From: Rasiella rasia
Lineage (GTDB): Bacteria; Bacteroidota; Bacteroidia; Flavobacteriales; Flavobacteriaceae
Reading direction: 5' to 3'
NCBI RefSeq assembly: GCF_011044175.1
Contig: NZ_CP049057.1
Location: forward strand, 1 to 64,000
DNA: 64,000 nt
In this document: piece by piece, positions 46,776-54,198 of the stretch
How the letters are laid out: each line of letters starts with the position of its first letter
Numbering within the stretch: position 1 is the stretch's first letter
The notes under the pieces: generated by a model
Databases searched by the model: none
Told to the model about the DNA's origin: nothing
The model's input: only the letters and a program-made list of their open reading frames with translations
Program-made: the position numbers and the translations under genes

Positions 46776-47291
46776 ATGGATGTATTAAAACTATCAATCG
46801 AATGGGCAAAAGCCGAAGTATTCTCAACACGTTTCTTTATTTTCTTCGCTATTGGCTTTTTAATCGCAAGTGCTGGATTTTGGCAATTAGGAAAAACAGA
46901 TTTAGCAAAGGCTTATATCATTCCAACATTAGTAGTAGGTATATTACTATTAGTAATTGGCAGCGGTACTAACTACACCAATATTCAAAGAGTTAAACAG
47001 TTTGAAAAGGATTTTAATACCGATGAAACTGCCTTTTATCACTCCGAAATTAAACGTTCTAAAAGCACTTTAAAGCAATTTGCATTTGTATTTAAAGTAG
47101 TTCCAATATTAATTATCGTAGCAGCATTTTTAATTCTAATTATTAATACACCAACTTGGAGAGCAATTAGTGTTACAACCATTTCAATGTTAATTGTCAT
47201 TTTATTAATTGACGGAAATGCACAATCAAGAATTGAGAACTACCACAAAGATTTGAAATTGTTGGACTTAAAAAATGAAATAAAAAAATAA
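46776..47291 (+). CDS. small integral membrane protein, unknown function
   Basis: The 171-residue protein has four hydrophobic segments in two hairpins: near residues 20-35 and 46-62, and near 105-122 and 130-146. A charged tail follows (RIENYHKDLKLLDLK). No family is recognised. It stands alone between sites D and E, so it is probably a one-gene cassette. Confidence 0.65.
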   Translation: MDVLKLSIEWAKAEVFSTRFFIFFAIGFLIASAGFWQLGKTDLAKAYIIPTLVVGILLLVIGSGTNYTNIQRVKQFEKDFNTDETAFYHSEIKRSKSTLKQFAFVFKVVPILIIVAAFLILIINTPTWRAISVTTISMLIVILLIDGNAQSRIENYHKDLKLLDLKNEIKK

Positions 47292-47293
47292 CT

Positions 47294-47363
47294 GCACACA
47301 ACAAAGGCTATATGTCCATGTCGGGCAAAAGCCCGCCACGGCACATAGCCAGACCGTTGGCGG
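47294..47363 (+). repeat. attC-like site E, compact
   Basis: ACACAAC (47296-47302) is followed by GGCTATATGTCC (47306-47317), a central GGGC-AAAA-GCCC hairpin, GGCACATAGCC (47340-47350), AGAC and CGTTGGCGG. The GGCTAT(a)TG / CATAGCC arms pair with one unpaired base, as in the extra-helical bases of attC. Length is about 70 bp, within the attC range. It is the clearest site. Confidence 0.6.
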
Positions 47364-47374
47364 TAATTAGAAAA

Positions 47375-47941
47375 ATGCAAAAATCAGAAATCAAACTAAT
47401 AGAAATCATTGAAAATGATATTTGGATGACTAACATTTTGAAAATTGTTAGAGGTTTAAACTTAAATGATTGTTGGATTGGAGCTGGTTTTGTAAGAAAC
47501 AAAGTTTGGGATGAAAAACATAGAAAAGACAGAACTGAACTTAATGATATTGATGTTATATACTTTGATAAATCAAACGCAAGTAAAAAATATGACTTGC
47601 AAATAGAAAACAAGTTACGAAAACTAAATTCGCATCTAAAATGGTCTGTAAAAAATCAAGCAATAATGCATATTAGAAATGGACACGAACCATATGCTAA
47701 TTGCAATGAAGCAATTTGTTTTTGGCCAGAAACAGCAACTGCAATAGCTGTAAGACTGAATCTTGAAAACCAAATTGAATTTATAGCGCCTTATGGTTTA
47801 GATGATTTGTTTAACCTTATTGTAAGACCAACTCCTAATTTTGATTTAACTATTTACAATGCTAGAATTAAAAATAAAAATTGGAAAGATATATGGAGTA
47901 AATTAAAAATAGAAACCGAACATATAAATAGTTTAAATTAA
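47375..47941 (+). CDS. nucleotidyltransferase-family protein (NTP_transf_9/DUF925)
   Basis: The 188-residue protein has GAGFVRNKVWDEKH, the ELNDIDVIYFD metal-binding segment with DxD, and the C-terminal IYNARIKNKNWKDIW tail. These are the features of the NTP_transf_9 family, whose substrates are unknown. I use the ATG at 47375 because the longer frame from 47312 runs through site E. The Crp/Fnr gene follows 2 bp later. Confidence 0.85.
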   Translation: MQKSEIKLIEIIENDIWMTNILKIVRGLNLNDCWIGAGFVRNKVWDEKHRKDRTELNDIDVIYFDKSNASKKYDLQIENKLRKLNSHLKWSVKNQAIMHIRNGHEPYANCNEAICFWPETATAIAVRLNLENQIEFIAPYGLDDLFNLIVRPTPNFDLTIYNARIKNKNWKDIWSKLKIETEHINSLN

Positions 47942-47943
47942 AA

Positions 47944-48531
47944 ATGAATTCTATTAAAATACAACATCTTCTAGGTTACTTTGAAAATTTTTGGCCAATT
48001 GAAAACTTAACTACTGAAATGTTAAATCAATGTGTACTAGAAAAGAAGCTTAAAAAAAAAGAAAAAATCTTAGTAGAAGGAGAAAATTGCAACTTCTTAA
48101 CTTTTGTGGTTAAGGGCATTTTAAAAACCTATCATATTGACAAAAAAGGAAACCAACACAACCTTCAATTTACTTCCGAAAATAAATGGGTAACAGACTT
48201 TAGTAGTTTATATAATAGTCTTCCTAGTAAACTTAATATTGAGGCTTTAGAAGCTTCTATTATTCTACAAATAAAAAAAGAAGATCTTTTTAATTTATAT
48301 GATAATTCCCCTATGTTCGACAGAAATATGAGGATTATTACAGAGAATGCATTTATTGAACAACAAGAAAGGGTACTTCAGCATATAAGCTCAACTGCTC
48401 ATGAGAGATATCTTTACTTTCTAAATAAATATCCTAATTTGTCAAACCGTATTTCAAACATACAAATTGCTTCATACATAGGTGTAACTCCAGAATTTTT
48501 AAGTGCTATTAGAAAAAAGACAACTATCTAA
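47944..48531 (+). CDS. Crp/Fnr-family transcriptional regulator
   Basis: The 195-residue protein has a cyclic-nucleotide-binding-like barrel (KKEKILVEGENCNFLTFVVKGILKTY, then FTSENKWVTDF) and a C-terminal winged helix (SNIQIASYIGVTPEFLSAIRKK). The arginine of the cAMP-binding phosphate cassette is not obvious, so the ligand is uncertain. A 19-bp palindrome lies 45 bp after its stop, at the promoter of the next gene. Confidence 0.85.
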   Translation: MNSIKIQHLLGYFENFWPIENLTTEMLNQCVLEKKLKKKEKILVEGENCNFLTFVVKGILKTYHIDKKGNQHNLQFTSENKWVTDFSSLYNSLPSKLNIEALEASIILQIKKEDLFNLYDNSPMFDRNMRIITENAFIEQQERVLQHISSTAHERYLYFLNKYPNLSNRISNIQIASYIGVTPEFLSAIRKKTTI

Positions 48532-48575
48532 AGTTAATTTTCTTAAACTATCTTATTGTTTCGCACAAAACAACC

Positions 48576-48594
48576 TTAGTAGTTTTGCTACTAA
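48576..48594 (+). promoter_or_regulatory. palindromic operator overlapping a -7 element
   Basis: TTAGTAG TTTTG CTACTAA is a perfect 7-bp inverted repeat. It contains a TAGTTTTG -7 element (48580-48587), 30 bp upstream of the start at 48618. It is a likely Crp/Fnr or repressor site. Confidence 0.6.
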
Positions 48595-48617
48595 TAATTA
48601 AAACAAATAATTAAAAC

Positions 48618-48923
48618 ATGATAGTAGAAATCACCACTTACAAAACGGCTAAAAATGTAACTCACAAAGAACTTTTAATAGCTTCAAAAGCATTTAACAA
48701 AGATTATTGCTCTAAATGCAGAGGTCTAATTAGTAGACAATTTTTAAAAACAGAAAATGGTTACATGGATATCTTTGTTTGGAAAAGCAAAGAGGCTGTT
48801 GAACACGTTCAAGAAACATTTATGCAAGATACAGATGCCATGAAATTTGCCAGTTTAACAGACGTAAATAGTTTAACAATGAAAAACTATGAAGTTTTAG
48901 AATCTATTAGTTTTAAAAATTAA
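48618..48923 (+). CDS. small alpha/beta-barrel protein, possible antibiotic-monooxygenase-like
   Basis: The 101-residue protein has VEITTYKTAKNVTHKELLIASKAFN at the start, a CSKCRGLISRQFLK pair of cysteines and YMDIFVWKSKEAVEHVQETFM, resembling dimeric alpha/beta barrel (ABM-like) proteins. A function cannot be given. It is the likely target of the adjacent Crp/Fnr regulator. Confidence 0.6.
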   Translation: MIVEITTYKTAKNVTHKELLIASKAFNKDYCSKCRGLISRQFLKTENGYMDIFVWKSKEAVEHVQETFMQDTDAMKFASLTDVNSLTMKNYEVLESISFKN

Positions 48924-48957
48924 AACTTTTATAATGTTGGTATAAAAAACGATTAAG

Positions 48958-49587
48958 ATGATTGAATTTTGGGAAGAAACTTATAGAAATAATGAAAAAA
49001 TGTGGGGAGAAAAACCTACAGACAACTCCTTTACAGTTCTTAAATTATTACAAAAGCAAAATATTAAAAACCTACTAATTCCTGGTTTTGGATACGGGAG
49101 AAATGCAAAGGTTTTTTATGATAATGGAATTGAAGTTACTGGAATTGAAATCTCAAAAACAGCTATCGAAAGAGCCCATAAATATTTTGAAAGTGACGTA
49201 AAAATACACTTTGGCTCTGTTACTAAAATGCCTTTTGACAAAAACCAATATCAATCAATCTACTGCTATTCACTAATTCACCTTTTAAATAAAACCGACA
49301 GAAAAAAATTAATTAAAGATTGCTATACACAATTAGAATATAACGGAGTTATGATTTTTGTGGCATTATCTATAAATGACAAAAGATTTGGAGTAGGAGA
49401 AAAATTAGAACATAACACTTTTTATTCTCCACAAGGACTTAATCTTTTCTTTTATGATGAAGTTTCTATTAAAGAAGAGTTTGGGGATTATAATATTTTA
49501 AAAACAATAGAAATTAATGAACCTTTAAAAAAACCAAATGAAAAACACTGGATGATTATATGTAAGAAAACATCTAAAAACGAATAA
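48958..49587 (+). CDS. class I SAM-dependent methyltransferase (TehB/thiopurine-like)
   Basis: The 209-residue protein begins EFWEETYRNNEKMWGEKPTD, a start shared with TehB-like and thiopurine methyltransferases. It has LIPGFGYGRNAKVFYDNGIEVTGIE as the SAM site, then YSLIHLLNKTDRKKL. The substrate is unknown; detoxification of metalloids or small thiols is possible. It sits 34 bp after the ABM-like gene. Confidence 0.83.
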   Translation: MIEFWEETYRNNEKMWGEKPTDNSFTVLKLLQKQNIKNLLIPGFGYGRNAKVFYDNGIEVTGIEISKTAIERAHKYFESDVKIHFGSVTKMPFDKNQYQSIYCYSLIHLLNKTDRKKLIKDCYTQLEYNGVMIFVALSINDKRFGVGEKLEHNTFYSPQGLNLFFYDEVSIKEEFGDYNILKTIEINEPLKKPNEKHWMIICKKTSKNE

Positions 49588-49623
49588 TCAAAGTGTACAA
49601 ATAATTAATACATTTTAAAAAAA

Positions 49624-49650
49624 TGTCACGTTTTCACTTTTCAAATTGTC
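49624..49650 (+). promoter_or_regulatory. ECF41-type promoter of the sigma gene
   Basis: TGTCACG, 16 bp, TGTC. The ECF41 consensus is TGTCACA-N16-CGTC, so this is one mismatch in each box and exact spacing. The sigma gene starts 27 bp downstream, implying autoregulation. Confidence 0.75.
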
Positions 49651-49677
49651 ATACCTTCAAAACATAATAATTAGATT

Positions 49678-50508
49678 TTGAAAAATTATCACGACATATT
49701 GTTTCCATTCGCATATAACATTCTTGGTTCTTCTGAAGATGCAAAAGATACTATTCAAGATATTCTTGTAAAGTACTTGATAATTGACAAAGAGCATATT
49801 GAGAATGAAATTGGATATTTAATCAAGTCTGTCATCAATCAATCGATTAATGTAAAAAAGAAGAAAAAAGCAATAGCTACAGATAGTATTTGGCTTCCAG
49901 AGCCACTTTCAACCGAAAATGCAGATGACAACATCAATTACAATGAGATTTTATCTTATTCAATGCTTACGCTTCTGGAGAAATTAACAGCAAAAGAACG
50001 TGCTGTTTTTATTTTAAAAGTAGCTTTTGATTATTCTCATAAAGAAATTGCCGAAACCATTGGTTTTACAATTGAAAATTCAAGAAAATTATTAAGTAGA
50101 GCAAAAATTAAACTGAATAATAGCAAAACAAAAAACAATAGTATTCCCAAAAATGAATACCAAAAATTGAAGCAATACATTGAAGCAATGCAAAATGGAA
50201 ACTTGTCTGCTTTAGAAAAACTACTATCTAAAGACATACTACTAGCCGCAGATGGAGGGAAAAACATTAAAGTAGTTAGAGAATTAACAAGCGGTATAAC
50301 AAACACTTCTAAGCTATTACTTTATGTTTATAGAGCCTTTTTAACTGGTTTAGAGATTAAACACACTATCATAAATCACCAACCTGCTATTCTATTTTAT
50401 CAAAATGAGGTACTTAAAAATTGTCAAATATTTGAAATAGAAAAAAATTTGATTGTAAATATTTACTCTATTGTTGATCCAAATAAACTAAAATCACTTT
50501 CCTTATAA
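49678..50508 (+). CDS. ECF41-type sigma factor with SnoaL-like C-terminal domain
   Basis: The 276-residue sigma-70 family protein has an N-terminal region 2 (FAYNILGSSEDAKDTIQDILVKYL) and region 4 (TAKERAVFILKVAFDYSHKEIAETIGF). The linker has the ECF41 motif WLPEP (72-76), and the SnoaL-like tail has DGGK (192-195, ECF41 DGGGK) and DPNKL (267-271, like NPDKL). The tail controls activity without a separate anti-sigma factor. The start is a TTG. Matching promoters precede this gene and the azoreductase gene. Confidence 0.92.
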   Translation: MKNYHDILFPFAYNILGSSEDAKDTIQDILVKYLIIDKEHIENEIGYLIKSVINQSINVKKKKKAIATDSIWLPEPLSTENADDNINYNEILSYSMLTLLEKLTAKERAVFILKVAFDYSHKEIAETIGFTIENSRKLLSRAKIKLNNSKTKNNSIPKNEYQKLKQYIEAMQNGNLSALEKLLSKDILLAADGGKNIKVVRELTSGITNTSKLLLYVYRAFLTGLEIKHTIINHQPAILFYQNEVLKNCQIFEIEKNLIVNIYSIVDPNKLKSLSL

Positions 50509-50512
50509 AATT

Positions 50513-50539
50513 TGTCACGTTTTGTCTTTTGGTTTTGTC
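50513..50539 (+). promoter_or_regulatory. ECF41-type promoter of the azoreductase gene
   Basis: TGTCACG, 16 bp, TGTC, the same boxes and spacing as the sigma gene promoter. ATG is 27 bp downstream at 50567. It defines the azoreductase and cupin genes as likely targets. Confidence 0.75.
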
Positions 50540-50566
50540 ATACTATTGAACATAAATACGCAATAG

Positions 50567-51184
50567 ATGAAAAAATTATTACGAATAGATGCCAGCTTAA
50601 GAAAAGAAGGTTCGCACTCCAGACACTTAGCTGATTATTTTGAAAAGAATTGGTTAAAAGCCCATCCTACAGGAAAAGTGATTTATAAAGACTTAACAAA
50701 AACTGAAATACCTCACTTGAAAAATGAAACGGTAGAAGCATTCCATATTCCTCTTAAAGAGCAGAACAAGATTAACAAACAAGCTACAAGGTTATCTGAC
50801 AAACTTATTTTAGAACTAAAATCTGCAGACTACGTACTCATTAGTAGTCCTTTGTATAATTTAAATATCCCATCCACTTTAAAATCGTACTTAGATCACA
50901 TCGTTAGATCTGATCATACATTTAGAGTAAATAAAGATGGTAGTTATCAAGGTTTACTCAAAAACACTAAAGCATATGTAATTACAACTAAAGGCGAAAC
51001 GTATAAAGGTACAGCAATGGCTTCTTTAGATTTTCAAGAACCATATCTTAAAACAATTTTCGGTTTTATCAATTTAGAACTTAAAGCCATATTTTCTCTT
51101 GAAGGAACAGCTTATCCGGAGCTTCTAGAAAAGAATAATAAAATACAACAGGAAAAGATTTTAATGAACTTACAAAATATTTAA
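50567..51184 (+). CDS. FMN-dependent NADH-azoreductase-like flavoprotein
   Basis: The 205-residue flavodoxin-fold enzyme begins KLLRIDASLRKEGSHSRHLADYF and has ISSPLYNLNIPSTLKSYLDHIVR, which bind FMN as in AzoR. It reduces quinones and azo compounds with NADH. It is the first gene behind the second ECF41-type promoter, and the cupin gene follows 3 bp after its stop, so the two are one transcript. Confidence 0.88.
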   Translation: MKKLLRIDASLRKEGSHSRHLADYFEKNWLKAHPTGKVIYKDLTKTEIPHLKNETVEAFHIPLKEQNKINKQATRLSDKLILELKSADYVLISSPLYNLNIPSTLKSYLDHIVRSDHTFRVNKDGSYQGLLKNTKAYVITTKGETYKGTAMASLDFQEPYLKTIFGFINLELKAIFSLEGTAYPELLEKNNKIQQEKILMNLQNI

Positions 51185-51187
51185 TCC

Positions 51188-51694
51188 ATGAAACCAGATT
51201 ACTTTAATGACAAGCTTGAAAATAAAGCTTCTATTATACAGCCCAATGAAGGAGAAAAATTAGAGTTAAGTACCATTGCAATAACATTTAAAGTAACTAG
51301 TGAAATGTCTAATGACCAATTAGGTGTTTATGAAATTACGCTTCCGCCAATGGCAATTGGTGCAAAATTGCATTACCATAGATTTATGGACGAAACGTTT
51401 ATTGTAAACCAAGGAGAGTTAACCATGCAAGTTGGCAAAGAAGAGTACAAAGCCAAACCAGGAACTGTTGCCTATGTTCCAAGATTTACACCTCACGGAT
51501 TTAAAAATGACACGGATAAAACTGTAAAACTGACCTTAATTTTTAATCCATCTCAAAAACGAGAAGGTTTTTTTAAGGGCTTATATGAAACCTTAAATGA
51601 AGTGCCTATTAACCCCGAAAAATATTTAAAACTATACAATAAATATGATAGTTTCCCTGTAGACACTTCTAATATGATACCTGTAAGAGAATAA
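51188..51694 (+). CDS. cupin-domain protein
   Basis: The 168-residue protein has the cupin motifs LPPMAIGAKLHYHRFMDETFIVNQGE (histidines and glutamate) and VAYVPRFTPHGFKN. Such small cupins bind metals and act as dioxygenases, isomerases or sensors. It is co-transcribed with the azoreductase, so a role in quinone or aromatic stress is possible. Confidence 0.85.
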   Translation: MKPDYFNDKLENKASIIQPNEGEKLELSTIAITFKVTSEMSNDQLGVYEITLPPMAIGAKLHYHRFMDETFIVNQGELTMQVGKEEYKAKPGTVAYVPRFTPHGFKNDTDKTVKLTLIFNPSQKREGFFKGLYETLNEVPINPEKYLKLYNKYDSFPVDTSNMIPVRE

Positions 51695-51855
51695 AACTAC
51701 AGAAAAAATAATTGTAGCTGGTAGCATTTGTTGAACTATTGTAATCTATTTTAGTAAACAATAATTGAAAAGTAAATCATTTTAACTTACCTTGAAAACA
51801 AGGTTGAAATTAAGTTTTCTAGTATTTAGATTATTTTATAAACAAATGTACAATC

Positions 51856-52140
51856 ATGTATGAATTTTCTGCAAAAGTATGGCAACACACAACTCCTGGT
51901 GGATGGTATTTTGTTACTTTACCTCAAGATATGTCCAAAGAAATAAAACTATATTTTGGCAAGCAAGAAGAAGGTTGGGGAAGAATGAAAGTTACAGCTT
52001 TAATTGATAACTATAAATGGAGTTCAGCGATTTGGTTTGACTCTAAATCAGAAACTTACGTTTTACCGGTCAAAGCTGAAGTTAGAAAGAAATTTAATAT
52101 AGATGCTAATTCAGAAATCAACATTAAACTATGGGTATAA
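51856..52140 (+). CDS. DUF1905-domain protein
   Basis: The 94-residue protein has the DUF1905 beta-barrel pattern: FSAKVWQHTTPGGWYFVTLPQDM, VTALIDNYKWSSAIWFDSK and LPVKAEVRKKFNI. The function of the family is unknown. A 6-bp hairpin, ACCTTG-AAAA-CAAGGT (51789-51804), lies in the 161-bp gap before it. Its end overlaps the next gene's start by 10 bp. Confidence 0.82.
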   Translation: MYEFSAKVWQHTTPGGWYFVTLPQDMSKEIKLYFGKQEEGWGRMKVTALIDNYKWSSAIWFDSKSETYVLPVKAEVRKKFNIDANSEINIKLWV

Positions 52141-52883
52141 ACTATAATGAATATTCACCATTACCTCAATTAAATTCTATTGTTGATTCAATTTGGTTAG
52201 CTACAAATTTCTCACGACAAATTGAATCCAGAATCCTTCCTGATGGTTATATCGATCTAATTTTTGAGCTAAATAAAGAAACTTGCGACTATTCAAAGAA
52301 TAAAATTAGAGTTTCAGGAATGATGACAAAATTTAATAAAGTAACCTCTAAAAAAAATTCTCAAACCATTGGAATTCGTTTTAAAGCTGGACAATTTAGT
52401 GCGCTAATTAATATTCCTATTTCAGAATTAAAGAATCAAACAATAAGTGCTTCAGATATCCTCCCTCAGTTAGACTATTCAATAATAGAAAAGCTTGTTC
52501 AATGCAAAAACAACACTACTAAAATTAATATAATCAACAACTTTATAACCGAACGGGTCAAATGGTCTAATACAAATAAAAGTAAGATAGAACTTTCTGT
52601 TTGTAAGTCCATTGAAACTAATTTTCAAGATATTGACCTAGCCAAAATTGCTCAAGAGCATTTTATTAGTTTAAGGCAGTTAGAAAGACGTTTTAAAGCA
52701 ATAGTTGGAGTTACCATGAAGGAATATCATGCCATAACCCGATTTAACAAAACAATGGAACATATTACTACAAACCCTGACACTAGTTTACTAAATATTG
52801 CTTTTGATATGGGATATTTTGACCATTCTCATCTCACTAAAGAGATTAACAAAATGTCGGGTTTAAATCCATCAGAAATTTAA
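52131..52883 (+). CDS. AraC-family regulator, DUF6597-like N-terminus
   Basis: The 250-residue protein has an N-terminal part with RILPDGYIDLIFEL and TIGIRFKAGQFSALI, like the DUF6597 sensor group, and a C-terminal double helix-turn-helix ending LNIAFDMGYFDHSHLTKEINKMSGLNPSEI. It overlaps the DUF1905 gene and is probably translated with it. The inducer is unknown. Confidence 0.86.
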   Translation: MGINYNEYSPLPQLNSIVDSIWLATNFSRQIESRILPDGYIDLIFELNKETCDYSKNKIRVSGMMTKFNKVTSKKNSQTIGIRFKAGQFSALINIPISELKNQTISASDILPQLDYSIIEKLVQCKNNTTKINIINNFITERVKWSNTNKSKIELSVCKSIETNFQDIDLAKIAQEHFISLRQLERRFKAIVGVTMKEYHAITRFNKTMEHITTNPDTSLLNIAFDMGYFDHSHLTKEINKMSGLNPSEI

Positions 52884-52948
52884 TACTGTCGTTTTTTTAC
52901 AAAGTATAACACATTGGTTGTTTTTACTTTTGTGAGATAACAAACAAG

Positions 52949-53416
52949 ATGAGAAAACACTTTTTAATACTTATGTTTCTTGGTTCCTCTTATCTTATTC
53001 ATTCACAAACTAAAAACAACAATATGGCAAAATTAGAATCCCTTACACCAAACATAATGGTTAAAGATGTAAACGCAACTTTAGATTATTACATAGAGCG
53101 TCTAGGTTTTAAATTAATAGATACAAATCCTGAATCAGGTCAATTTGAATGGGGTTATGTTATGCTAGATAATGTGGGAATGATGTTCCAAAAGGAAAAA
53201 TCATTAAAAACCGAGTATAAAGAAATGGAGCCTTTAAAAGTTGGAGGTGCTTTGACTTTTTACATTAGAATAAATGATATTGATAGTTATTACAATAAGC
53301 TAAGCAAAGAAATTAAGATCATAAAACCTATAAATAGAACTTTTTATGGTACCAATGAATTTGCTATAATGGACATAAACGGATTTATTTTAACCTTTTC
53401 TGAAACACCAGAATAA
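52949..53416 (+). CDS. VOC/glyoxalase-family protein with export signal
   Basis: The 155-residue protein has a VOC fold: TPNIMVKDVNATLDYYIERLGF, VMLDNVGMMFQ, and FAIMDINGFILTFSE. It begins with a hydrophobic stretch (FLILMFLGSSYLIHSQ) that looks like a cleaved signal peptide, which is unusual for this cytoplasmic family. A second methionine at residue 26 (MAKLESL) could instead be the start. A TACTTTTG -7 element lies at 52925-52932. Confidence 0.78.
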   Translation: MRKHFLILMFLGSSYLIHSQTKNNNMAKLESLTPNIMVKDVNATLDYYIERLGFKLIDTNPESGQFEWGYVMLDNVGMMFQKEKSLKTEYKEMEPLKVGGALTFYIRINDIDSYYNKLSKEIKIIKPINRTFYGTNEFAIMDINGFILTFSETPE

Positions 53417-53424
53417 ATTGCTAA

Positions 53425-54093
53425 ATGAATTTTGAGAAAATTGCAAAACAGTTAGCTAATCCATCAGGGAAATTTGGAGTTGATGTTGCATTGGGCATGA
53501 ATACTATGAATGAATTCATAAGTAAAACAACTTATGAATTGCTGAAAATAAAAGACAATGAATCTGTTTTAGAAATTGGATTGGGAAATGGTAAATTTAT
53601 AAAGGATATTCTGAACTATGGTTCAAGAATATCCTTCACTGGAATTGATATTTCTGAGACTATGATAATTGAAGCAAAAAAAAATAATAGCTCTCTAATA
53701 GAAACAGAATATGTGGATTTATTTGATGCAGATGTTGAGAAAATACCTGTTTGGGATGAAACACTTGATAAAATATGCACAATTAACACCATCTACTTTT
53801 GGAAAAATCCAGTAAAGGCATTAGAGGAAATTTATAGAGTACTAAGACCAAATGGCATATTAATCGTTTCGTTTAGACCTTTTATCGAAGGACAAACACT
53901 CAACTTTACTAAATATGGCTTTAAAGAATATCGAGCCGAAGACTTTGAATATTTAATTCAACAAACAGCATTTAAAATAGTTAAAAAAATTGAGAAAACT
54001 GAACCCGAAGTTGAATTTAATGAACAAAAACATAATCTATTATCTAAATATTTTATAGTAAAAAAACTACCTCCAACAACGTATATAAAATAG
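53425..54093 (+). CDS. class I SAM-dependent methyltransferase (UbiE-like)
   Basis: The 222-residue protein has VLEIGLGNGKFI for SAM binding, FTGIDISETMIIEAK, and CTINTIYFWKNPVKALEEIYRVLRPNGILIVSFRP. It looks like the UbiE/Methyltransf_11 group with an unknown acceptor. The last residues, PPTTYIK, are encoded by the beginning of an attC-like site, so the natural C-terminus may have been altered by cassette recombination. Confidence 0.82.
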   Translation: MNFEKIAKQLANPSGKFGVDVALGMNTMNEFISKTTYELLKIKDNESVLEIGLGNGKFIKDILNYGSRISFTGIDISETMIIEAKKNNSSLIETEYVDLFDADVEKIPVWDETLDKICTINTIYFWKNPVKALEEIYRVLRPNGILIVSFRPFIEGQTLNFTKYGFKEYRAEDFEYLIQQTAFKIVKKIEKTEPEVEFNEQKHNLLSKYFIVKKLPPTTYIK

Positions 54094-54198
54094 CAATATA
54101 GAGCTAAATTAAAAGTTTGGTTCTTTTCTGCTATCTTTGTTTTAAATCGAAAATTAGCACATATAAATCTGCTACTTTTCATTTACAAACTCGTTAAC
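54072..54198 (+). repeat. attC-like site ahead of the duplicated block
   Basis: CTCCAACAACGTATATAAAATAGCA on the left pairs imperfectly with TGCTACTTTTCATTTACAAAC on the right, and it ends CTCGTTAACC. The right part shares AAATCTGCTACTTTTCAT with site C. Length is about 127 bp. Confidence 0.5.

Noticed and set aside
46561-46830. 89-codon minus-strand frame between the Rossmann and membrane-protein genes
   Set aside because: Lies over site D, overlaps real genes on the other strand at both ends, and its hydrophobic sequence follows from the repeat.
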